The position numbers and the translations under genes are program-made. The notes beneath the pieces were generated by a model. That model was not told the DNA's origin, did not search any database, and saw nothing but the letters and a program-made list of their open reading frames with translations. A stretch of DNA of 50,371 nt from an uncultured delta proteobacterium (GTDB lineage Bacteria > Desulfobacterota > Desulfovibrionia > Desulfovibrionales > Desulfovibrionaceae): assembly GCA_903843965.1 (NCBI GenBank), contig CAIMRY010000039.1, forward strand, positions 1-50,371, read 5' to 3'. Shown here piece by piece: positions 43,491 through 49,476 of the stretch. The first letter of the stretch is position 1; every line of letters starts with the position of its first letter.

Positions 43491-43858
43491 CTGGACCTCG
43501 CTTGGCTTGTGCCGGGGCTTTCTGCCCCGGACTATTCCCAATGATTATGCTACGCCAACTCCCCCTTGCGACGCAAGTGCGTGGCGCAGATACAAAAACA
43601 GGGTGTTGCGCCGCCCCTGCCCGTCCGGCCAGCGCGCACAACCTACATTGCCGGTCCGCTTGCGCGCAGTCCCATTTATGCGCCGACCCATTTACGCACG
43701 GTTGTCCTGCCCGCAAAACAAGCGCCGGGGCCGCAGCCCCCGCCCACCCGGGCGGAACAAACTTTTCGCCACCCCCTTGCGCCTTTTCCCAGGGTGAGTA
43801 TTTTACTCAAATGCGCCCGGCACACGTCTTGCGCCAATCATCGATCAGGAGTCGCGCC
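43491..43858. other. Divergent control region lipoprotein / nifU
   Basis: 368 bases without a supportable gene, AT-richer than the flanks in places. The nifU-proximal end holds a promoter-like pair with an overlapping dyad (43777-43809) and an AGGAG ribosome site. Confidence 0.5.
43777..43809 (+). promoter_or_regulatory. Candidate nifU promoter with overlapping dyad operator
   Basis: TTGCGC (43777-43782), 16 bases, TATTTT (43799-43804). A perfect dyad TGAGTA-N3-TACTCA (43795-43809) covers the -10 box, about 50 bases before the nifU ATG. Such placement suits a repressor, plausibly an Rrf2/IscR-type Fe-S sensor, but the sequence does not clearly match the E. coli IscR sites. Confidence 0.45.
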
Positions 43859-44695
43859 ATGTGGGAATATACGGACATCGTGAAGGAACACTTCCTGAAC
43901 CCGAAGAACGTGGGCGAGATGAAGGACGCCTCCTGCGTGGGCGAGGTCGGGTCCATCGCCTGCGGCGACGCGCTGAAGCTCTTCCTCAAGATCGAGGACG
44001 GCGTCATCAAGGACGCCAGCTTCCAGACCTTTGGCTGCGCCAGCGCCATCGCGTCGAGTTCTGCCCTCACCGAGCTGGTCAAGGGCAAGACCGTGGACGA
44101 GGCGCTGAAGATCACCAACAAGGACATCGCGGGCGCGCTGGGCGGCCTGCCCAAGGAGAAGATGCACTGCTCGGTCATGGGCCAGGAGGCGCTGGAGGCG
44201 GCCATCAAGAGCTGGCGCGGCGAGGCCGTGGGCAGCCAGGAGCATTCCGAGGGCGAGATCGTCTGCGAGTGCTTCGGCGTCACAGATGAGCAGATCCTGC
44301 ACGCCGTGCGCGAAAACGACCTCAAGACCATCGAGGACGTGACCTACTACACCAAGGCTGGCGGCGGCTGCGCCAAGTGCCACGAGAAGATCGCGGCGCT
44401 CATCGCCCAGGCTCGCGGCGAGGCGACACCACCGCCCACCCCTGCACCCGCGAAGCGGCTGACCAACCTCCAGCGCATGAAGCTCATCGAAGAGGTGCTG
44501 GAGAAGGAGATCCGCCCGCGCCTGCAAATGGACGGCGGCGACATCGAACTGGCCGACATAGACGGGCTGGTGGTCAGCGTGAGCCTGCGCGGCCACTGCG
44601 TGGGCTGCCCGGCCAGCCAGGCCACGGTGCAGGGAACCGTGCAGGGCATCCTGCGCGAGAAGGTCGACCCGGAAATCGTGGTGCGGGAGGCATAA
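43859..44695 (+). CDS. nifU: Fe-S cluster scaffold protein NifU (three-domain)
   Basis: 278 residues. The frame is open upstream; AGGAG seven bases before the ATG at 43859 fixes the start. The N-terminal IscU-type scaffold has Cys35 (ACGD), Cys60 (FGCAS) and Cys104 (MHCSV). The central ferredoxin-like [2Fe-2S] domain has Cys136-x-Cys138 and Cys171-x2-Cys174. The C-terminal Nfu domain has Cys247-x2-Cys250 (GHCVGCP). All nine cysteines of full NifU are present. It builds Fe-S clusters with sulfur from NifS, encoded three bases downstream. In Desulfovibrio relatives this pair serves general Fe-S assembly, so it does not by itself show nitrogen fixation. Confidence 0.96.
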   Translation: MWEYTDIVKEHFLNPKNVGEMKDASCVGEVGSIACGDALKLFLKIEDGVIKDASFQTFGCASAIASSSALTELVKGKTVDEALKITNKDIAGALGGLPKEKMHCSVMGQEALEAAIKSWRGEAVGSQEHSEGEIVCECFGVTDEQILHAVRENDLKTIEDVTYYTKAGGGCAKCHEKIAALIAQARGEATPPPTPAPAKRLTNLQRMKLIEEVLEKEIRPRLQMDGGDIELADIDGLVVSVSLRGHCVGCPASQATVQGTVQGILREKVDPEIVVREA

Positions 44696-44698
44696 CCC

Positions 44699-45910
44699 AT
44701 GAGCGCACAGAACGTCGTCTACCTGGACAACAACGCCACCACCCGCGTGGCCCCGGAAGTGCTTTCGGCCATGCTGCCGTTTTTTTCCGAACGCTACGGC
44801 AACCCGTCCAGCATGCACAGCTTCGGCGGCGGCGTGGGCCGCGAGATGCGCGAGGCGAGGGAGTCCCTGGCCGGGCTGCTGGGCTGCGGCGCGGACGAGA
44901 TCATCTTCACCTCCTGCGGCACAGAGAGCGACAACACGGCCATCCGCTCCGCCCTCACCGCCCAGCCGGAAAAGCGGCACATCGTGACCACCCGCGTGGA
45001 GCACCCGGCCGTGCTCTCCCTGTGCAAGTTTTTGGAGCGCAGCCAGGGCTACCGCGTGACCTACCTCGGCGTGGATGCACAGGGCCGCCTGGACATGCAG
45101 GAGCTCACCGACAGCCTGACCGACGACACGGCCATCATCAGCGTCATGTGGGCCAACAACGAGACCGGCGTGCTGTTCCCCGTGCCGGAGATAGCCACCC
45201 TGGCCAAGAGCCGTGGCGTCATGATGCACACCGACGCCGTGCAGGCCGTGGGGAAAGTGCCCATCAACCTGGGCGAGCTGGACGTGGACATGCTCTCGCT
45301 CTCCGGCCACAAGCTGCACGCGCCCAAGGGCGTGGGCGCGCTCTTTGTGCGGCGTAAGCTGCCCTACCGCCCGTACTTGATCGGCGGGCACCAGGAGCAC
45401 GGCAAGCGCGCCGGGACCGAGAACACCACCGGCATCATCGCCCTGGGGGCAGCGGCCAAGGCCGCCAAGGCCCACCTGCCCGCAGAGAACACGGTTGTCC
45501 GCGCCCTGCGCGACCGCCTGGAGAATGCGCTCCTCGCAGCCGTGCCCGACAGCCGCTTAAACGGCCACGCAACCGAGCGCCTGCCCAACACCAGCAACAT
45601 CAGCTTCAAGTACATCGAGGGCGAGGCCATCCTGCTTTTGCTCGACCAGCTGGGCATCGCGGCCTCTTCCGGCTCAGCCTGCACCTCCGGCAGTCTGGAG
45701 CCCTCGCACGTGCTGCGGGCCATGGGCGTGCCCTTCACCTTCGCCCACGGGTCCATCCGCTTCTCGCTCTCGCGCTACACCACGGACGCGGACGTGGACT
45801 ACGTGGTCAAGAACGTGCCGGGCATCATCGAGACCCTGCGCACAATCTCGCCCTACAAGCAGGGCTTGGCCGACCCGCTGGACCCCAAGAAACGCGAGTG
45901 CGGGAGCTAG
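44699..45910 (+). CDS. nifS: Cysteine desulfurase NifS
   Basis: 403-residue PLP enzyme that takes sulfur from cysteine as an enzyme-bound persulfide and hands it to NifU. YLDNNATTRVAPEVL at the N-terminus, VEHPAVL, HTDAVQAVGKVP, the PLP lysine in SGHKLHAPKG, and the catalytic cysteine in GSACTSGSLEPSHVL (the short-loop group I NifS/IscS signature) are all present. It starts three bases after nifU. A purine-rich tract and a set of hairpin elements follow the stop codon and mark the edge of the accessory region. Confidence 0.97.
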   Translation: MSAQNVVYLDNNATTRVAPEVLSAMLPFFSERYGNPSSMHSFGGGVGREMREARESLAGLLGCGADEIIFTSCGTESDNTAIRSALTAQPEKRHIVTTRVEHPAVLSLCKFLERSQGYRVTYLGVDAQGRLDMQELTDSLTDDTAIISVMWANNETGVLFPVPEIATLAKSRGVMMHTDAVQAVGKVPINLGELDVDMLSLSGHKLHAPKGVGALFVRRKLPYRPYLIGGHQEHGKRAGTENTTGIIALGAAAKAAKAHLPAENTVVRALRDRLENALLAAVPDSRLNGHATERLPNTSNISFKYIEGEAILLLLDQLGIAASSGSACTSGSLEPSHVLRAMGVPFTFAHGSIRFSLSRYTTDADVDYVVKNVPGIIETLRTISPYKQGLADPLDPKKRECGS

Positions 45911-45938
45911 GGGAGAGGAGAGAGGAGAGAAGAGAATA

Positions 45939-45978
45939 GCCTCCGGCGGCTGGGGGGCTTGAAGCCCCCCAGACCCCC
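45939..45978 (+). repeat. 3'-end hairpin element after nifS
   Basis: AGCCTCCGGCGGC head, then a perfect 11-bp stem (45950-45960 with 45962-45972, one-base loop), then GACCCCC. Same plan as the elements after phoU, the GT9 gene and the DegT gene, with a different stem. Confidence 0.72.
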
Positions 45979-45984
45979 ACAGTG

Positions 45985-46031
45985 AGCCGAAAGGGTTGTT
46001 TCAGGATGAACCTGAAGCAGCCCTTTCGGCT
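45985..46031 (+). repeat. 21-bp hairpin with two G-U pairs
   Basis: Left arm 45985-46005 and right arm 46011-46031 with a five-base loop. The only two deviations are T opposite G when read as plus-strand RNA, so the structure is favoured in transcripts that run on from nifS. No T-run follows. Confidence 0.75.
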
Positions 46032-46066
46032 TGTGATGCTCCACAACAATACTATCGAGGGGGTCC

Positions 46067-46085
46067 GGGGGAAATCATTTCCCCC
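46067..46085. repeat. Short hairpin like the one at 132-150
   Basis: GGGGGAAAT / ATTTCCCCC, nine pairs with a one-base loop, followed by CAAACCC. It resembles the stem at 132-150. Confidence 0.7.
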
Positions 46086-46233
46086 AAACCCTGTCAACCC
46101 GCTATTTTCGTCCTTTTACCGGCCAAAAACGGGTGATTTTTGTCCTGCCCCAAAAGTACATGCTCTCCTATGCGGCAATGTGGACCGGGGATCGTCTCCG
46201 CTCATTGCAAAAGCCATAGGAGGCAGGTACGTT

Positions 46234-47283
46234 ATGCGCAAGAAATCGAATAGCAACTTCGTGGCGGACGAGCCCAAACAGGGCTGGGCGTTCTTTGAAG
46301 AATCGGGCCAGTGGCGCAGAACTCCCGATCCCTGGGGCGCGCCGCGTGACCACTTCCCCAAGGAGTACGGCGACTGGTTCGCCGTGACGAAGCCCAAGGA
46401 TTGGACGCCGCCCGCAGGCACCCTGGCCGGGGAATCGCTCTTGGACGGCGGCGCGGGCCTGCTGATGTTCGCACCTGAGGGGGACGCTGGCGGCGGTTCG
46501 GGCGGCGGCACGGGTAGCGGGACTAAAATCGGCGCGGGGCACAAGCCGCAGGGCTACGACGCGCACGGGCGCTACACCGGGCCGCAAGGCGGCAGCATCT
46601 CCATGGACGGCGGGCCGGTGCGGCTGTTTGCGAATGAGGCGGGCGGGGAGCCTGGGGCCGGGGACGATGACGAGGCCGGTTTTGAGGGTTCTGCCATCGG
46701 GGTTGAGGCCGCCGAGGGCGAGGTGATCATCTCTGAAGAAGTCGGCGACACGACGCCGACGGTCGAACAGGCCTCATATGAGGAAGACGGGCTTTCCGGC
46801 GGCACCGAGGTGCGCGGACCGGTGACGCCACCAACGGCCAACGTGACTTGGAAAAACGATGATCCGAACAAGCCCGACCCGAAGTCGGAGGAACTCAAGC
46901 CGCAGATGCGGGAGTCCTTGGAGAACATACAAAGGAAAACATCAGGACTGGACGCCATCAACGTGAATAGCGGCAAGAGGGACGGCGACCCCAGCACAGA
47001 CCCCCATGCCGATGGCCGTGCCGTGGACATTAACAAGGTGAATGGCATACCGGTCAAGGACTTGGAGAAAGCCCAAGGATCTGAGGCTGTCCGGGCGCGC
47101 GAAGCAGCGAAGAACATGGAGCAGCAGGCGAAGGGCGATCCAAGCGTTAACCAGGTCATCGGACCCGATGGTGGATGGAATAAGGTCGGGCGCGATAAGA
47201 TCGAACCCATTCCTCCAAAAGAGAACAAGGAACTGCTCGATCGCCACAAGGACCATTACCACATCAACGTATATAGGCAGTAA
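46234..47283 (+). CDS. Putative modular effector with C-terminal M15-type peptidase domain
   Basis: 349 residues. AGGAGG ten bases upstream fixes the start at 46234. No signal peptide. Parts in order: an unrecognised N-terminal segment (1-80; GWAFFEESGQW, PWGAPRDHFPKEYGDWF); a Gly/Ser hinge (81-100); a linker (104-166; KPQGYDAHGRYTGPQGG ... GSAIGVEAAEGEVI) that recurs downstream; then a C-terminal domain (about 215-349). That domain has the M15/VanY-like zinc site His258-x6-Asp265 (HADGRAVD) and Asp340-x2-His343 (DHYH). Enzymes of this fold cut peptidoglycan peptides. The layout is that of an interbacterial effector whose tip is exchangeable. The delivery route is unknown. Confidence 0.75.
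   Translation: MRKKSNSNFVADEPKQGWAFFEESGQWRRTPDPWGAPRDHFPKEYGDWFAVTKPKDWTPPAGTLAGESLLDGGAGLLMFAPEGDAGGGSGGGTGSGTKIGAGHKPQGYDAHGRYTGPQGGSISMDGGPVRLFANEAGGEPGAGDDDEAGFEGSAIGVEAAEGEVIISEEVGDTTPTVEQASYEEDGLSGGTEVRGPVTPPTANVTWKNDDPNKPDPKSEELKPQMRESLENIQRKTSGLDAINVNSGKRDGDPSTDPHADGRAVDINKVNGIPVKDLEKAQGSEAVRAREAAKNMEQQAKGDPSVNQVIGPDGGWNKVGRDKIEPIPPKENKELLDRHKDHYHINVYRQ
46543..46728 (+). repeat. Direct repeat copy 1: effector linker
   Basis: 186 bases that recur at 47787-47972 with only four differences. Beyond 46728 both copies stay recognisably related for another 70 bases at protein level (EQxxYEExGxSGG), then diverge completely into different C-terminal domains. Confidence 0.95.
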
Positions 47284-47296
47284 ACAGGAGGAACCG

Positions 47297-47317
47297 ATGA
47301 CGTGTTTGCACCTGTAA
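47297..47317 (+). other. Six-codon ORF with a strong ribosome site
   Basis: AGGAGG, five bases, then ATG ACG TGT TTG CAC CTG TAA, ending in TAAATG, which opens a frame continuous with the next gene. It may be the truncated start of a lost gene (for example the original immunity gene) or a leader peptide. Nothing else supports a product. Confidence 0.3.
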
Positions 47318-47377
47318 ATGCCCTGTTACTGCCATACAAAACCGTTTCAAGTCTCCTGCAACGCAAAGGAGGTATTG

Positions 47378-47788
47378 ATGAAGATATCCTTGCTCTATCT
47401 TGCTGTCTTACTCATGCTTGGAGCGCCGATTGAGGCGCATGCCGGGCAGAAGGCTGAAGTGACTTGGCACGCTGCGGACACAGAACCGGAGACTGCAGAA
47501 GAGAATGCCGCTCACGCCGAGGGTCGCGCCGTAGACATCAACGAAGTGAACAAGATGCCGGTCAGCCTGGCTGTCGACAAGAATGCACCAGAAGAGAAAC
47601 AGGATTCGGTACGGCGACTACTCCGCAATATGGAAGCTGTAGCCAGAAGTGATGTGAATGTTGAGGTGTTTATCAGCCCCATAGGCGGCTTCCGCAGGAA
47701 CGCACAGACACGGCAGATCAGCTGGGAGGCAACACGGGAAGAGGTGGCTGCGCACTGGGACCACATCCACATGGCAACAGTGAAATAA
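47378..47788 (+). CDS. Secreted M15-domain-like protein related to the effector tip
   Basis: 136 residues with a strong AGGAGG site. The signal peptide (1-22, cleavage after AHA) predicts a periplasmic protein. The mature part aligns with the C-terminal domain of the preceding protein: HAEGRAVDINEVN (His46, Asp53) and WDHIH (Asp128, His131) keep all metal and catalytic positions. The segment before them is shorter and the usual SGxR arginine is missing. It could be a periplasmic peptidoglycan peptidase, a second toxin, or an immunity protein derived from the toxin domain by duplication. Base composition is lower in GC than the housekeeping genes. Confidence 0.65.
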   Translation: MKISLLYLAVLLMLGAPIEAHAGQKAEVTWHAADTEPETAEENAAHAEGRAVDINEVNKMPVSLAVDKNAPEEKQDSVRRLLRNMEAVARSDVNVEVFISPIGGFRRNAQTRQISWEATREEVAAHWDHIHMATVK

Positions 47789-47972
47789 GCCGCAGGGCTA
47801 CGACGCGCACGGGCGCTACACCGGGCCGCAGGGCGGCAGCATCTCCATGGACGGCGGGCCGGTGCGGCTGTTTGCCAATGAGGCGGGCGGGGAGCCTGGG
47901 GCCGGGGACGATGACGAAACCGGTTTTGAGGGTTCTGCCATCGGGGTTGAGGCCGCCGAGGGCGAGGTGATC
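47787..47972 (+). repeat. Direct repeat copy 2: start of orphan C-terminal cassette
   Basis: Second copy of the 46543-46728 linker, 182 of 186 bases identical. Homology begins exactly at the stop codon of the upstream gene, and the corresponding frame is closed by a TGA six bases before the repeat. The linker therefore cannot be translated from an upstream N-terminus. Confidence 0.95.
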
Positions 47973-48554
47973 CTTGCCGAAGAGGGCGACGGTTCGGAGC
48001 CGACGATCGAGCAGACCGCGTATGAGGAAGGCGGCACGTCCGGAACCGACAACGAAGCATGGCGGCTCAAAGAGAAGCGGTACAGCCCGGAGAAGCTCGT
48101 ACAAAACGCCAGGGCTGACCTCGGCAGCGACAAGTGGGCGCCAAAGGAAATCAATGGCAAGACTAACAACCAGTGCAACATCTATATTGCCAGCAAGCTC
48201 CGTGAGTCTGGCGCGCATGTGCCCAACGTGGGCGGCAAGGCGGGCACCTTTGGCGAGGGACGGAGTGATACTCTCAACGAGCAAGCCGATGGGCGCATCG
48301 GCGGCCAACCGCCTTCGGCAAACGACTGGCACAAGGACAACGTGCCAGGGTACGATCCGGTGAAGGGAGCGCCCCAACCCGGCGACATCGCCTCTGACGG
48401 CTCTCACGTTGGCATCGTGAGCGGGGCGGGTAAGACGATCTCTGTCACGACGGCCAACCCGAAAGCGCCGGAGTACGGGCACGTTATTGAAAATGACTGG
48501 GGGTTTAGAAAAGCGCAGGAGGGCAAGGTGACCTTCTGGAGGAATAACAGATAG
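47847..48554 (+). CDS. Orphan effector cassette: linker plus NlpC/P60-like domain
   Basis: Open frame with its first ATG at 47847, internal to the repeated linker and without a ribosome site; the in-frame cassette begins at 47787. Counting from that Met it has 235 residues. The first 42 copy the linker of the upstream effector. The rest is a different domain with Cys110 in NNQCNIYIASKLRESG and His187 in GDIASDGSHVGIVSG, the Cys/His pair and order of NlpC/P60 or CHAP-type peptidoglycan amidases. As it stands it is probably not expressed efficiently. It fits a silent C-terminal module that could replace the M15 tip by recombination at the repeat. Confidence 0.7.
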   Translation: MDGGPVRLFANEAGGEPGAGDDDETGFEGSAIGVEAAEGEVILAEEGDGSEPTIEQTAYEEGGTSGTDNEAWRLKEKRYSPEKLVQNARADLGSDKWAPKEINGKTNNQCNIYIASKLRESGAHVPNVGGKAGTFGEGRSDTLNEQADGRIGGQPPSANDWHKDNVPGYDPVKGAPQPGDIASDGSHVGIVSGAGKTISVTTANPKAPEYGHVIENDWGFRKAQEGKVTFWRNNR

Positions 48555-48587
48555 AGTACGTCGAGCAGCAGAAGAGGTGTTATAGTT

Positions 48588-49028
48588 ATGTCCTTCGCAT
48601 CGTTTTGGAGAAGAGGATCATATATCCTTGTACTGTTGCTGCTGGTGACATACGTGTATCTGCACGTGAACACTGGCTACCCTGGTGATTGGCGCAGGAT
48701 ACAGATCGGCATGCCTGCGTCTCAAGTGCGCGCTCTCTGTGGTGAGCCGACACACTACAGCGGAATGGGTCCTGATGTATTGGAACACCATTTTCTGTTT
48801 GGCAAATGGGTGTTGGAGATCGCCAGTGGCGATTACGCTGAAGACCCGCGAGACCTTGTGTATGCCATTACGGTTTTCTATGAGCACCCACTGGCCTGGA
48901 AAGACCTCGTGCTCCGCTCAGAGCACCCACCGATACAGGATTACGCCTCATTCATGCGGGCATTTGGCCTGAATCCAGACCCGAGCAGGCTGCATCGAAT
49001 CATACCACCACCTACGGGCAAACACTGA
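48588..49028 (+). CDS. Membrane-anchored periplasmic protein, candidate immunity protein A
   Basis: 146 residues. An N-terminal helix (about 10-27, SYILVLLLLVTYVYLHV) anchors a periplasmic domain with the pattern WRRIQIGMPASQVRALCGEPTHYSGMG, which resembles the BamE/SmpA-OmlA type beta-alpha fold (GMp..V..l.G.P). Lower GC than the core genes. It follows the NlpC/P60-like cassette by 33 bases and is paralogous to the next gene. Since the presumed toxins act on the cell wall, an inhibitor must sit in the periplasm, as this one would. Function is inferred from position and topology only. Confidence 0.6.
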   Translation: MSFASFWRRGSYILVLLLLVTYVYLHVNTGYPGDWRRIQIGMPASQVRALCGEPTHYSGMGPDVLEHHFLFGKWVLEIASGDYAEDPRDLVYAITVFYEHPLAWKDLVLRSEHPPIQDYASFMRAFGLNPDPSRLHRIIPPPTGKH

Positions 49029-49029
49029 C

Positions 49030-49476
49030 ATGGCTCTGTCCCCCACCGTTTGGCGCAAGCTGTCCTATGTGCTTGCTTTGGTCCTAGTCGTTACAGGCTG
49101 GAACCTCTACATCCGTACAGGATATCCTAAAGAATGGGACCAGGTGCGTTACGGCATGCACGGCACAGAGGTGTGGTTCATCTGCGGAAAGCCGACATAC
49201 AGTAGCGGCATGAAGGCTGACTTTTGGTCGAAGCCATTTCTCTATGGTCAGTGGGCGTTCAGGGTGAACTGCGGCGATATTCGTGGCGGCAAGCCTGGAG
49301 TCGTTACAGACATCACCCTGTATTTCGAGATGTTCCCATTCGGAAATACATGGATCAAATACTACTCGCCAGAGGTCTACATCGTTGACTACCAGGCGTA
49401 CAAACGCGCCTTCGGCTTCCAAGATGAAACCGAAGGCGCACCTGAGCCTTCGGGCGCGAAGCAGAAGAAACAATGA
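49030..49476 (+). CDS. Membrane-anchored periplasmic protein, candidate immunity protein B
   Basis: 148 residues, clearly paralogous to the preceding protein: WRKLSYVLALVLVVTGWNLYIRTGYP matches its anchor region, and GMHGTEVWFICGKPTYSSGM its GMPxxxV...CGxPTxYSGM core. One N-terminal membrane helix (about 12-28), the rest periplasmic. A hydrophilic Glu/Lys/Ala tail follows. It starts two bases after the preceding stop. Two diverged immunity-like genes in a row are common where alternative toxin tips have passed through a locus. Confidence 0.6.
   Translation: MALSPTVWRKLSYVLALVLVVTGWNLYIRTGYPKEWDQVRYGMHGTEVWFICGKPTYSSGMKADFWSKPFLYGQWAFRVNCGDIRGGKPGVVTDITLYFEMFPFGNTWIKYYSPEVYIVDYQAYKRAFGFQDETEGAPEPSGAKQKKQ

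Larger units (their letters stand above)
45911..46233. other. Hairpin-rich boundary before the effector locus
   Basis: 323 bases without a gene. A GGAGA-type purine tract (45911-45937) is followed by three strong inverted repeats (45950-45972, 45985-46031, 46067-46085). The open frame that begins at 45982 runs through these hairpins and is not a credible N-terminus. Confidence 0.65.

Noticed and set aside
43859-45910. NifU/NifS as evidence for nitrogen fixation
   Set aside because: No nif structural genes in the window; in this group the pair is the general Fe-S assembly system.
45982-46233. N-terminal extension of the effector gene starting at 45982
   Set aside because: It would translate two hairpin repeats; the ATG at 46234 has an AGGAGG site.
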